A stretch of DNA of 64,000 nt from Blastococcus saxobsidens. Its GTDB lineage: Bacteria; Actinomycetota; Actinomycetes; Mycobacteriales; Geodermatophilaceae. Below, in pieces: positions 8,430 to 16,722 of this stretch. The position numbers and the translations under genes are program-made. The stretch lies in contig NZ_JAAGWG010000001.1 of assembly GCF_010682065.1 (NCBI RefSeq), positions 164,216 to 228,215 on the forward strand, given 5' to 3'. Each line of letters begins with the position of its first letter. Within the stretch, counting starts at the first letter, position 1. The notes under the pieces were generated by a model that worked only from the letters and a program-made list of their open reading frames with translations, was not told the DNA's origin and did not search any database.

Positions 8430-9418
8430 ACCACGACCACCCCGAGCTTTTCCGCGGAAAAGCCGACGTGAGTTTCCGCGGAAAAGCTCGGCCGACTGCG
8501 GTCGTGCTGCGGCCGCTCGGGCTGGGCGATCTCCTCACCGGCGTCCCTGCCATCCGCGCGGTCCGGGCCGCCGTGCCCGACCACCGGCTGGTGCTCGCGA
8601 CCACCGAGCCGTTGCGCCCGCTGGCCGAGCTGATCGACGCGGTGGACGAGGTGCTGCCCGCCCGCGAGCTGGAACCGCTGGACTGGTCCGGTCCGCCGCC
8701 GGAGCTCGCCGTCGACCTGCACGGCAAGGGTCCGGCATCGCACGTCGTCGTCGCCGACCTGGCGCCCGCCCGGCTGCTCACGTTCGACAGCCCCGGCTAC
8801 CCCGGGCCCACCTGGTACGCCGACGAGCACGAGGTCCGGCGCTGGTGCCGGCTGGTCGCCGAGGGGCTCGGCGTCGAGGCCGACCCCGACGCGCTCGACC
8901 TCGCCGTCCCGGCCGTGCCGCCGCCGGTGCGCGACGCCGCCGTCGTCCACCCCGGCGCCGCACATCCCGGCCGGCGGTGGCCACCGGACCGGTTCGCCGC
9001 CGTCGCCCGGCACCTCGCCGACGCCGGGCACGACGTGCGGATCACCGGCGGCCCGGCCGAGGTGGAGCTCGCCCGCTCCGTCGCCGCGGCGGCCGGGCTG
9101 GGCGAGGACGCGGTGCTGGCCGGCCGGACGACCTCCGTGGAGCTCGCCGCGGTGGTGGCGGCCGCACGCGTGGTGGTGTGCGGCGACACCGGCGTCGCCC
9201 ACCTGGCCACCGCCTACCGGCGACCGTCGGTGGTGCTGTTCGGGCCGGTGTCCCCGGCGCTGTGGGGCCCGCCGGCGCGAGCCGGGGAGCGCGGACCGCT
9301 GCACGTCGTCCTCTGGCACGGGGACGGCACCGGCGACCCCTGGGGCACCGAGCTCGACCCCGCCCTGGCGCGCATCACCGTCGACGAGGTCACCGCCGCC
9401 CTGGACCGCCTCCCCTGA
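8426..9418 (+). CDS. second GT9 (heptosyltransferase-like) glycosyltransferase
   Basis: A GT9 enzyme of about 330 residues. The fold starts at VVLRPLGLGDLLTGVPAIRAVRA and carries VVHPGAAHPGRRWPPDRF, TGGPAEVEL and VVCGDTGVAHLATAYRRPSVVLFGP. GTG 8426 overlaps the hldE stop, as at every junction of this operon. Using it, however, adds about 21 residues encoded by a 46-nt palindromic repeat, which the family lacks. In-frame GTG codons at 8468 and 8504 are alternatives, and 8504 gives the usual family N-terminus. It is the last gene of the run and converges with the VWA gene. It probably transfers heptose to an unknown cell-surface acceptor. Confidence 0.85.
   Translation: MNHDHPELFRGKADVSFRGKARPTAVVLRPLGLGDLLTGVPAIRAVRAAVPDHRLVLATTEPLRPLAELIDAVDEVLPARELEPLDWSGPPPELAVDLHGKGPASHVVVADLAPARLLTFDSPGYPGPTWYADEHEVRRWCRLVAEGLGVEADPDALDLAVPAVPPPVRDAAVVHPGAAHPGRRWPPDRFAAVARHLADAGHDVRITGGPAEVELARSVAAAAGLGEDAVLAGRTTSVELAAVVAAARVVVCGDTGVAHLATAYRRPSVVLFGPVSPALWGPPARAGERGPLHVVLWHGDGTGDPWGTELDPALARITVDEVTAALDRLP
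8444..8489. repeat. 46-nt double-palindrome repeat, copy A
   Basis: Two 17-nt inverted arms, GAGCTTTTCCGCGGAAA at 8444-8460 and its exact complement TTTCCGCGGAAAAGCTC at 8473-8489, are separated by a 12-nt spacer. Each arm also contains its own palindrome centred on CCGCGG. The copy sits 15 nt after the hldE stop, inside the apparent 5' coding region of the GT9 gene, and is open in that frame. A second copy with the same arm and spacer lengths lies at the other end of that gene. Confidence 0.85.
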
Positions 9419-9462
9419 GCTCTTCCGCGGAAACTCTCACGAGGGTTTCCGCGGAAAAGCTC
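9417..9462. repeat. 46-nt double-palindrome repeat, copy B (also a likely bidirectional terminator)
   Basis: The left arm GAGCTCTTCCGCGGAAA (one change from copy A) and the right arm TTTCCGCGGAAAAGCTC (identical to copy A) are separated by a different 12-nt spacer. The element exactly fills the space between the converging GT9 and VWA genes: its first bases belong to the GT9 stop codon and its last to the VWA stop codon. It could form a long hairpin and end transcription from both sides. Confidence 0.85.
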
Positions 9463-11092
9463 AGTCGCGCTGGCGGAGGGCGTCGAAGAGCACGGTCTGC
9501 AGGTCGTTCTCGTCCACCGCCGAGTAGGCAGCGCCGCCGGTGGCCTCGGCGATCTGCTCCAGTGCCGACAGGTCGGCGTCCGGGCCGAGCGCCACACCGA
9601 TGACCTTGATCGGCCGGTCGGGATCGGCCCCGGCGGCCAGCTCGATGAGCAGGTTCTCCAGGGAGAGGCCGGCCTCGTCGTCCTCGTTCGTGCCGTCGGT
9701 GAGGACCAGCACGCTGTTGACCGCGGTCGGGTCGTAGTCGTCCCGCGCCGCCTGCACGGCGGCCAGCGTGGTGTCGTACAGGCCGGTGCCGCCGGGGGTG
9801 AGCCGGTCGGGGATGGTGTCCAGCTGGTCGTCGAGGATGTCGCGCTGGCTGGTGCCGTCGACGTCGGCGTCCAGCTCGCGGGTGGGCACCAGCGCCTCCC
9901 AGTCCTGGTCGCCGGCCAGCTCGTAGGCGAACACCCACAGGCCGAGCGCGAAGTCGCCCGGCACCAGGGTGAGGGTGCTCTTGGCGGCGTCCCGGGCGAG
10001 GGTGGCGCGGGTGCCGTCGCCCACCGGGGCCTTCATGGAGGTGGAGACGTCGAACACCGCCAGCAGTCGCGAGGGCGCGGCGAGGCTGGACAGCCGGGTC
10101 AGCAGCGCCTGGACCTGCTCCACGTCCATCGGCAGCGAGGCGGGCATCGCCTCGGCGATCCCGGAGTCACCGCCGGCCCGTGGCGGGGCGCCGCCCTCCG
10201 GGCCGCGGAACCCGGCCTCCCGCACGGCGACCGCCGCGTCGTCGGACTGCAGCCGGCGCACCACGGCCTCCACGGCCGTCTGCTCCGCGCCGGACGCCGA
10301 CCCGACCCGCAGCACCGGGTAGTCCAGCGCCGGGGTGCCCTCGGCCGGGTAGACGGCGACCAGGTTCGCCTGGGTCACGGTCTCGTTCGCCGCGTACACC
10401 TCCTGCTCGCTCACCGGCACCAGCGGAGCGTCCGCGCCGCCCTCGGTGCCGGTCGCGAGTGCGTCGGCCGGGGAGGGGGCGGTGTTCCGGGCGGCGGAGA
10501 GCACGGCCTGCACGACGGCGTTGTCGGCGTCCTCGTCGCCGCCCAGCGAGCCGCGGACGGCGGCCAGCGCGGACAGCCCCTCTGCGCTCGCGGCCAGGTC
10601 CGGCACGGCCAGCGGGCGGCCGGTGCTCAGCGCCTGGCCCCACGTCGGAACCTCGCCGGCCCAGCCGAGCTCCTCGACCGCGGCCCGGCTGGTGGCCAGG
10701 ACGACGGGGGAGGTCGCCATGGACCCCATCGGCTGCAGCTCGCCGTACCCGGAGCGGGCGGCCCACAGCGAGGAGTCGGGCACCCAGACGTCGGGCAGCG
10801 CCTCGGCCTCGAGGGCGCCCAGCGAGCCGGCGGTCTGCAGCGGCTCCTGCGCGGTGACCGCGGCGTCGACGCACACGTCGTCGTCGGTCGTGGGCACCTC
10901 GGCCAGCAGCTCCTCGGTGAGCCCACCGAGCTCCGGGGCGACCGTGACGTCGACCGTCACGCGGTCGCCGCAGCCACGGGTGGTCAGCCACCAGGTGAGC
11001 CCGCCCGCGAGCAGCAGCACGACGAGGCCTGCGGCGATCAGGACGGGGGGCACCGTACGGCGCTGGGCGGTGGGATCGGCGTGGCGGCCCAT
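9461..11092 (-). CDS. membrane-anchored substrate-binding / VWA domain protein
   Basis: A 543-residue protein. A basic N-terminus is followed by one transmembrane helix (about residues 17-37). Residues about 45-310 look like a periplasmic-binding-protein fold of the SBP_bac_11 type (DVWVPDSSLWAAR, GRPLAVPDLAASAEGLSAL). A von Willebrand A domain fills the C-terminus from about residue 340, with the metal-site motif DVSTS near 347 and LVLTDGTNEDD later. The layout fits a surface-displayed metal-dependent adhesion or ligand-binding protein. It is not linked by operon to its neighbours: it converges with the glycosyltransferase operon, and about 140 nt separate its start from the end of the UXS-like gene. 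ATG 11092 directly precedes the n-region. Ligand unknown. Confidence 0.82.
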   Translation of the reverse strand: MGRHADPTAQRRTVPPVLIAAGLVVLLLAGGLTWWLTTRGCGDRVTVDVTVAPELGGLTEELLAEVPTTDDDVCVDAAVTAQEPLQTAGSLGALEAEALPDVWVPDSSLWAARSGYGELQPMGSMATSPVVLATSRAAVEELGWAGEVPTWGQALSTGRPLAVPDLAASAEGLSALAAVRGSLGGDEDADNAVVQAVLSAARNTAPSPADALATGTEGGADAPLVPVSEQEVYAANETVTQANLVAVYPAEGTPALDYPVLRVGSASGAEQTAVEAVVRRLQSDDAAVAVREAGFRGPEGGAPPRAGGDSGIAEAMPASLPMDVEQVQALLTRLSSLAAPSRLLAVFDVSTSMKAPVGDGTRATLARDAAKSTLTLVPGDFALGLWVFAYELAGDQDWEALVPTRELDADVDGTSQRDILDDQLDTIPDRLTPGGTGLYDTTLAAVQAARDDYDPTAVNSVLVLTDGTNEDDEAGLSLENLLIELAAGADPDRPIKVIGVALGPDADLSALEQIAEATGGAAYSAVDENDLQTVLFDALRQRD

Positions 11093-11233
11093 GCTCGCTC
11101 TCTGATCGACTCGGGGTGGGTGCGGCTCCCCCCGGGCCCGCCCCGTCAGAGTAGAGGGAACGCCGGCCCGTCCGGCGTGACGCCGATCACCATCCGTGCC
11201 CGGCCCTGGTCACACCGTCAGCGCGAGCGGCCG

Positions 11234-12220
11234 TCAGACAGCCTGGGCCCGGGTCGCGGCCAGGTGCCCGGCGAACCACTCGACGGTGCGGCGCAGCCCG
11301 TCCTCGGAGGGAACCCCCGGCTGCCAGCCCAGCAGCTCCCGCGCGCGGGTGGTGTCGGGGCGCCGGACCTTCGGGTCGTCGACCGGCAGGTCGATGAAGT
11401 CGATCGGCGACGACGAGCCGGTGAGCTCGACGATCCACTCGGCGAGGCGGAGCATCGACAGCTCGTCGGGGTTGCCGATGTTGATCGGGCCGGGCTGGTC
11501 GGAGAACGCCATCGCGAGGATGCCGGCCACGGTGTCGTCGACGTAGCAGATCGAGCGGGTCTGCGATCCGTCCCCGGCGACGGTCAGCGGGCGGCCGTCG
11601 AGGGCCTGGCTGACGAACGCGGGGATGGCGCGGCCGTCGTCGGCCCGCATCCGCGGACCGTAGGTGTTGAAGATCCGGACGATGCCGGTGTCGGTGCCCT
11701 TGGAGGTCCGGTACGCGGTCGTCATGGCCTCGCCGAACCGCTTGGCCTCGTCGTAGACGCCGCGCGGGCCCACCGGGTTGACGTTGCCCCAGTACTCCTC
11801 GGTCTGCGGGTGCTGGAGGGGGTCGCCGTAGACCTCGGAGGTGGAGGCGAGGACGTACCGGGCCTGCTTCTCGTGCGCGAGGCCGAGGGTGTGCAGGGTG
11901 CCGAGGCTGCCGACCTTGAGCGTCTCGATCGGCATCCTGAGGTAGTCGATCGGGCTGGCGGGGGAGGCGAAGTGCAGGACCAGGTCCACCTCGCCGGGTA
12001 CGTGCACGAACTCGCTGACGTCACAGCGGACGAGCCGGAACCCGGGGTGCTCCATCAGGTGCAGCACGTTGTCCGGTGAGCCGGTGAGGAAGTTGTCCAG
12101 GCAGACGACCTCGACGCCGCGTTCGAGCAGCTGCTCGCACAGGTGGGAGCCCAGGAAGCCCGCTCCTCCGGTGACGACCGCCCGGCGGATCGTGCGTGGC
12201 TCGCGTGCCGGTCCGGTCAC
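11234..12220 (-). CDS. NAD-dependent UDP-glucuronate decarboxylase (UDP-xylose synthase)-like protein
   Basis: A 328-residue extended short-chain dehydrogenase. The NAD site [14 protein letters not shown] is at residues 15-28, the Ser/Thr in ASTSEVYG near 126, and the catalytic YDEAK at Y156/K160. NTYGPRM, the [13 protein letters not shown] stretch, [15 protein letters not shown] and [16 protein letters not shown] match the UDP-xylose synthase subgroup, which makes UDP-xylose from UDP-glucuronate. dTDP-glucose 4,6-dehydratase and the heptose epimerase HldD are less likely because these stretches are specific to the UXS type. GTG 12220 has a good Shine-Dalgarno sequence (GAGGAGG). It may supply a nucleotide sugar to the glycosyltransferases nearby, but the two groups are on opposite strands. 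Confidence 0.8.
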   Translation of the reverse strand: MTGPAREPRTIRRAVVTGGAGFLGSHLCEQLLERGVEVVCLDNFLTGSPDNVLHLMEHPGFRLVRCDVSEFVHVPGEVDLVLHFASPASPIDYLRMPIETLKVGSLGTLHTLGLAHEKQARYVLASTSEVYGDPLQHPQTEEYWGNVNPVGPRGVYDEAKRFGEAMTTAYRTSKGTDTGIVRIFNTYGPRMRADDGRAIPAFVSQALDGRPLTVAGDGSQTRSICYVDDTVAGILAMAFSDQPGPINIGNPDELSMLRLAEWIVELTGSSSPIDFIDLPVDDPKVRRPDTTRARELLGWQPGVPSEDGLRRTVEWFAGHLAATRAQAV

Positions 12221-12337
12221 CTACTGCCTCCTCGTCCTGCGGGCGCGCTCGCCGCGCGATCGCGGGCCTCCTACCCGGCGATCACCGCCACACACTTCGG
12301 CGTCGAAGTGGTCGTCCCGGGGTCGCACAACGGCGAC

Positions 12338-12372
12338 GGGCCGCCGGTCTCCCGGAGGAGAACCGGCGGCCC
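12338..12372 (-). terminator. hairpin terminator after the liv operon
   Basis: Perfect 11-bp arms, GGGCCGCCGGT (12338-12348) and ACCGGCGGCCC (12362-12372), lie about 40 nt downstream of the livK stop on the minus strand. No clear U-tract follows, which is usual for such G+C-rich genomes. Confidence 0.65.
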
Positions 12373-12409
12373 GCCGTCGTGCCGGGTACCGCTAGGAGGG
12401 GCTGACTGC

Positions 12410-13759
12410 TCAGCCCTCGTAGGCCTCCTCGTCGGGGATGGCGTTCGCCGGCGGCGTGGCGGCCTCGCCGCCGAACTCCTCGATCTCGGCGTCACCGATG
12501 TCGGTGATGCGCACCGGCTGCACCTCCTCGGAGCCGTTGCCGACGACGCGCTCGATCGTCATGCCGCTGGTGCCCATGTGGCTGTCCTCGGAGTAGCGGA
12601 ACGGCGCGAACACCGGGCCCTCCCACTCGCTGCCGACGGCCTCGACGGCCTCGACGAGACCCTCGCGGGTCGGGTTCTGACCGGCGGCCTGCAGGGCCTG
12701 CGTCATCGTGTAGGCCTGCGACATGCCGTAGACGCGGTAGTTGGTGAGCTCACCCTCGCCACCGCACTCGTCCCAGATGCGCGAGAACTCGGTGATCCAC
12801 GGGTTGTCGGTCATGTCGACCGTGGGCAGGTAGCCGGTGGTCAGCGCGCCGTCCAGCAGGGCGGCGTCGGTGACCTTGCCCTCGCTGAAGCGGTTCAGCA
12901 GGCCGCCGACGAGGTTCGGGTCCGAACCCACGTTGGAGTAGAACCACTGCGGGTCGTAGCCGAGCTGCAGGGCCGTCAGCTGCGACAGGGCCGTGTAGCT
13001 GGGCACGTTGAACCCGACGACGAAGTCGGCGCCGGCCGCCTTCAGCGCCGCGATCTGCGGACCGACGTTGGTGTTGCCCGGCGTGTACCGCTCGGCCGCG
13101 ACGATCTGGTCGTCGATGTACTGGCGGATGCCGGACTCGCCGTCCTCGCCGAAGTCGTCGTCCTGGAGGAAGAGACCGACCTTGGCGTCGGGGAACTCAT
13201 TGGCGATGTACTCGCCGATGATCTTGCCTTCGCTCTCGTAGTCGGTCTGCCACCCGAACGACATCGGGTAGGTCTCCGGGTCGTCACCCCACATCAGGGA
13301 GCCGGAGGAGACGAAGAGGTCCGGGACGCCCTCGTCGTTGAGGAAGTCGACGACGGCGCTGTGGGTGGGGGTGCCCAGGCCGCTCATCATCGCGAAGATC
13401 TCTTCTTCGAGGACGAGCTCGTTGGTGACCTGGCTGGTCTGGCTCGGGTTGTAGGCGTCGTCCTTGAAGATGAACTCGATGTCACGCCCGTAGACCCCGC
13501 CCTCCTGGTTCAGGCAGTCGAAGTACGCCTTGACGCCGGTCGGGATCTCGCTGTAGCCGGGGGCGGCCACACCGGTCAGCGGGTAGTGCGCGCCGAGCTT
13601 GATCGAGTCCGCGGTGACGCCGGTGTCGGAGGCCTCGTTCTCGCCACCCTCGGCGGAGGACGAGCCGCCGCCGTCGTCACCGCCGCCACAGGCGGCGAGG
13701 GTGGAGGCGACGGTGGCCGCGGCGATGGCGGTCATCAGACGACGGGAGGATCTGGACAA
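12410..13759 (-). CDS. livK: branched-chain amino acid ABC transporter, substrate-binding lipoprotein
   Basis: A 449-residue type I periplasmic-binding protein (Peripla_BP_6). It has a basic n-region, a hydrophobic segment and the lipobox LAAC, then a Gly/Ser linker and IKLGAHYPLTGVAAPGYSEI. I chose the TTG start at 13759 because AGGAGA sits 5-6 nt upstream and the signal peptide begins there (SRSSRRLMTAIAAATV); an ATG at 13735 would remove the basic residues. It captures the substrate outside the membrane for LivHM. It is last in the operon, about 90 nt after livM, and followed by a terminator. The substrate could be branched-chain amino acids, an amide or another small amino acid. Confidence 0.87.
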   Translation of the reverse strand: MSRSSRRLMTAIAAATVASTLAACGGGDDGGGSSSAEGGENEASDTGVTADSIKLGAHYPLTGVAAPGYSEIPTGVKAYFDCLNQEGGVYGRDIEFIFKDDAYNPSQTSQVTNELVLEEEIFAMMSGLGTPTHSAVVDFLNDEGVPDLFVSSGSLMWGDDPETYPMSFGWQTDYESEGKIIGEYIANEFPDAKVGLFLQDDDFGEDGESGIRQYIDDQIVAAERYTPGNTNVGPQIAALKAAGADFVVGFNVPSYTALSQLTALQLGYDPQWFYSNVGSDPNLVGGLLNRFSEGKVTDAALLDGALTTGYLPTVDMTDNPWITEFSRIWDECGGEGELTNYRVYGMSQAYTMTQALQAAGQNPTREGLVEAVEAVGSEWEGPVFAPFRYSEDSHMGTSGMTIERVVGNGSEEVQPVRITDIGDAEIEEFGGEAATPPANAIPDEEAYEG

Positions 13760-13848
13760 CAGTTCTCCTCTGGTGCGGCCCGGGCATCGGTGCCCGGGAG
13801 TCGGGGTGGGGTGGAGCGGTCTGGAGCAGCGGAACGGATGGGTCGTGC

Positions 13849-15033
13849 TCACCCCCCGTTCGAGCCGGCGGCCTTCGCCTGCGCCGCCGACGCACGCTTG
13901 GCCTTGGCGGTCATCCGACGGAGGCGGATGGTGCCCACGAAGCCGGCGGGGGCGAAGATCATCGCCACGATCAGCACGACGCCGTAGACGAACGGGGCGA
14001 GCTGCGCGGCCTCGGTGCCGTTGAGCCCGAAGTCGGCGCCCAGGTTGGTCACGAACGGCGGCAGGAAGACCAGCAGCGCCGAGCCGAGGAGCGCGCCGAG
14101 CAGGCTCCCCAGGCCACCGATCACGATCGCGGTGAGCAGCGCCAGCGAGAGCACCAGGGTGAAGCCGCTGGGCGCCGCCAGCCGGACCACGATGGCCAGC
14201 ACGCCGCCGGCGAGCCCGGCCGCAGCCGCGCTGACGACGAACGCCAGCACCCGCCAGGCCCCGAGGTTGATGCCGGCGAGCTCCGCGGCGACCTCCTGGT
14301 CACGCACCGCCCGCCAGGTGCGGCCGATCCGGCTGCGCACCAGGTTGGCGAGGAAGAAGTACGTGATCAGCAGGCAGATCACGCCGACGTAGGCCAGCCA
14401 CTTGGTGCTGGACGCCGCGTTCCCCGACACCGTCTCGATGAAGCTCTCGAAGGCGTCCGGCGCCTGCGGGGCGCGCACCCGCATGCCCTGCTCGCCGCCG
14501 AAGATGTCGTGGAAGTAGATCGCCAGACCGGGCAGGCCGACGGCCAGGGCGAGCGTCGCGCCGGCGAGGTACGGGCCGTGCAGGCGGGCCGCGGCGACGC
14601 CCACGAGCGCGCCGACCGCGGTGGCCACCACGACGGAGGCCAGCAGGATGAGCGGCAGCGGGAGCGGCTCGTCGGCGTCCAGGAACAGCGCCGTCGTGTA
14701 CGCGCCGGCGGCCATGAGGGCGCCGTGCCCGAGCGAGATCTGGCCGTTCATGCCGGTGAGGACGGTGAGACCGCCGGCCGCGATCGCGTAGTAGCTGAGC
14801 GTCGCGATCTGCGAGTTCTGGTACGGGCTGCTCACCTCCAGCAGCACGACGGCGAACACCGCGGAGAGGGCCAGCACCAGCAGGTGGCGCGGCAGGGTCG
14901 ACTGCGGCAGGAAGGACCGGCCGGCCTTGGCGGTGGCCGAGGGGGCGTTGGCGCCGGCGGTCGACTCGGTGGGGGCCTCGTCGGTGGCCTTGCCGGCGGC
15001 GGACGCGGGGCTCTGCAGGTCGCTCATGGTCAT
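13849..15033 (-). CDS. livM: branched-chain amino acid ABC transporter permease LivM
   Basis: A 394-residue inner-membrane permease with about ten hydrophobic segments. NGQISLGHGALMAAGAY is the family hallmark, and the coupling region near VRDQEVAAELAGINLGAWRVLAF contacts the ATPases. The N-terminus carries a polar Ala/Thr-rich tail of about 40 residues before the first helix, and the C-terminus ends in a Lys/Ala-rich tail. The start overlaps the livH stop by 4 nt (ATGA), so the two permeases are translationally coupled. It pairs with LivH to form the channel. Confidence 0.9.
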   Translation of the reverse strand: MTMSDLQSPASAAGKATDEAPTESTAGANAPSATAKAGRSFLPQSTLPRHLLVLALSAVFAVVLLEVSSPYQNSQIATLSYYAIAAGGLTVLTGMNGQISLGHGALMAAGAYTTALFLDADEPLPLPLILLASVVVATAVGALVGVAAARLHGPYLAGATLALAVGLPGLAIYFHDIFGGEQGMRVRAPQAPDAFESFIETVSGNAASSTKWLAYVGVICLLITYFFLANLVRSRIGRTWRAVRDQEVAAELAGINLGAWRVLAFVVSAAAAGLAGGVLAIVVRLAAPSGFTLVLSLALLTAIVIGGLGSLLGALLGSALLVFLPPFVTNLGADFGLNGTEAAQLAPFVYGVVLIVAMIFAPAGFVGTIRLRRMTAKAKRASAAQAKAAGSNGG

Positions 15034-15914
15034 GCCCTCCGAGCCGTGGTGCTGCTGAACAGGCCGCCGGGACGCACCAGCAGCACGACGATGAGGATCA
15101 CCAGGGCGGCGACGCTGACCAGCGCGCTGCCGCGCTCCACGTAGCCGTTCACGTAGCTGAGCGCGAGGCCGAGGATCAGCCCGCCGACGATCGCGCCGAC
15201 CGGCGAGTCGAGCCCGCCGATGATCGCGGCGACGAAGCCGAACACGATCAGCGAGTCCATGTACGCCGGGTAGACGAACCCGCCACCGGCGATCAGCAGA
15301 CCCGACAGGGAGCCCACGACGGCGGCCAGACCCCAGCCGAGGGTCAGCATCCCGCCCACCTTGACGCCCAGCAGCCGGGCGACCTCCTGGCTGAAGGCCG
15401 AGGCGCGCATGGCCAGGCCGATGCGGGTGAACCGGAAGAGCGCCACCAGCAGCGCCATCGTGATCAGCACGGAGCCGATGACGTAGAGGCTGGTCGGGGT
15501 CAGCGGGATGGTGGAGCCGCCGACCTCGAAGCCGCGGACACCGAACGGCGTCGGGAAGGACTGGAACGACGAGCCGAAGACGATGGCGATCAGCGCCTGG
15601 ATGGCCACGAAGAGGCCCAGGGTGACGATGACCGCGTTCAGCTCCGGCCCGCCCTCGACCGGGCGGATGATGACCCGCTCCACGACGGCGCCGAGCAGGA
15701 AGCCCGAGAGCAGGGCGACGATCAGCGCCACCCAGTAGGACTGGCCGGCCTGGATGAGCGCCAGGGCGATGAACGTGGTGGCCGCGGCCATGGAGCCCTG
15801 GGCGAAGTTCACGATGCGGGTGGAGCGCCAGATGAGCACCAGGGCGAGGGCGAAGGCCGAATAGATCATGCCCTGGGTCAACCCGGTGAGGGTCACGTTG
15901 ACGAAGTAGTCCAC
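15030..15914 (-). CDS. livH: branched-chain amino acid ABC transporter permease LivH
   Basis: A 294-residue permease with about eight membrane spans: GLTQGMIYSAFALALVLIWRSTRIVNFAQGSMA at the N-terminus is typical of LivH, and MRASAFSQEVARLLGVKV forms the cytoplasmic coupling helix. It lies 34 nt after livF and overlaps livM by 4 nt, so it is in the middle of the five-gene operon. It forms the membrane channel with LivM. Confidence 0.9.
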   Translation of the reverse strand: MDYFVNVTLTGLTQGMIYSAFALALVLIWRSTRIVNFAQGSMAAATTFIALALIQAGQSYWVALIVALLSGFLLGAVVERVIIRPVEGGPELNAVIVTLGLFVAIQALIAIVFGSSFQSFPTPFGVRGFEVGGSTIPLTPTSLYVIGSVLITMALLVALFRFTRIGLAMRASAFSQEVARLLGVKVGGMLTLGWGLAAVVGSLSGLLIAGGGFVYPAYMDSLIVFGFVAAIIGGLDSPVGAIVGGLILGLALSYVNGYVERGSALVSVAALVILIVVLLVRPGGLFSSTTARRA

Positions 15915-15948
15915 GACAGTGGGAAGCCTTCCTGGCAGTGCGGGAGGG

Positions 15949-16722
15949 TCAGAAACCGAGGTAGGCGTGCCGGAGGTCCTCGTCGCCCATCAGCGTGCGG
16001 GCGGAGTCGGTGACGACCACCCGGCCGAGGTTGAGGACGACGCCGACATCGGCGACCGACAGGGCGCTGCGAGCGTTCTGCTCGACGAGCAGGACCGACA
16101 GGCCCTCGGCGTCGACCAGCTGGCGGAGCAGACCGAAGATCTGCGCCACGATGCGCGGGGCGAGCCCCAGCGACGGCTCGTCGAGGAGCAGCACGCGCGG
16201 CTTGGCCAGCAGGGCCCGGCCGATGACCAGCATCTGCCGCTCGCCGCCGGAGAGGGTGTGCGCGGCGTTGTTCTTGCGCTCGGCGATGCGCGGGAACAGG
16301 TCGTAGACCCGGTCGAACTCGTCCTTGCCGACCTTGCCGCGGAACAGCGCGCCGACGCGCAGGTTCTCGTCCACGGTGAGCTCGGCGATGACGCCGCGGC
16401 CCTCGGGGACGTGCGCCATGCCGCGCCCGACCATGGACTCGACCGAGGCCTTGGTGATGTCCTCGCCGTCGAGCACGACCCGGCCGGAGACCGGGCGGAC
16501 CAGACCGCTGATCGTGCGCAGCAGGGTGGTCTTCCCGGCGCCGTTGGCGCCCAGGACGGCGGTGATCTTCCCGGCCTCCGCGGACAGCGAGACGCCGTCG
16601 AGGGCGCGCACCGGCCCGTAGGCGGAGCTCAGGTTCTCCACCTCGAGCAGGCGGCTGGTGGTGGCGGTGCCGCCGGTGGTCCCGGTGGCCGACACCGCGG
16701 TGCTGCCGTGGGCCTCAGCCAT
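15949..16722 (-). CDS. livF: branched-chain amino acid ABC transporter ATPase LivF
   Basis: A 257-residue ABC ATPase: Walker A GANGAGKTT near residue 58, signature LSGGERQM near 160, Walker B VLLLDEPSLGL near 180, and the switch histidine region replaced by LLVEQNA, as usual in LivF. About 25 extra Thr/Gly-rich residues precede the domain. The gene overlaps livG by 8 nt. It hydrolyses ATP with LivG to drive uptake. Confidence 0.9.
   Translation of the reverse strand: MAEAHGSTAVSATGTTGGTATTSRLLEVENLSSAYGPVRALDGVSLSAEAGKITAVLGANGAGKTTLLRTISGLVRPVSGRVVLDGEDITKASVESMVGRGMAHVPEGRGVIAELTVDENLRVGALFRGKVGKDEFDRVYDLFPRIAERKNNAAHTLSGGERQMLVIGRALLAKPRVLLLDEPSLGLAPRIVAQIFGLLRQLVDAEGLSVLLVEQNARSALSVADVGVVLNLGRVVVTDSARTLMGDEDLRHAYLGF

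Noticed and set aside
11234..12220. HldD (ADP-heptose 6-epimerase) for the heptose pathway
   Set aside because: Conserved stretches match UDP-glucuronate decarboxylase, not HldD.
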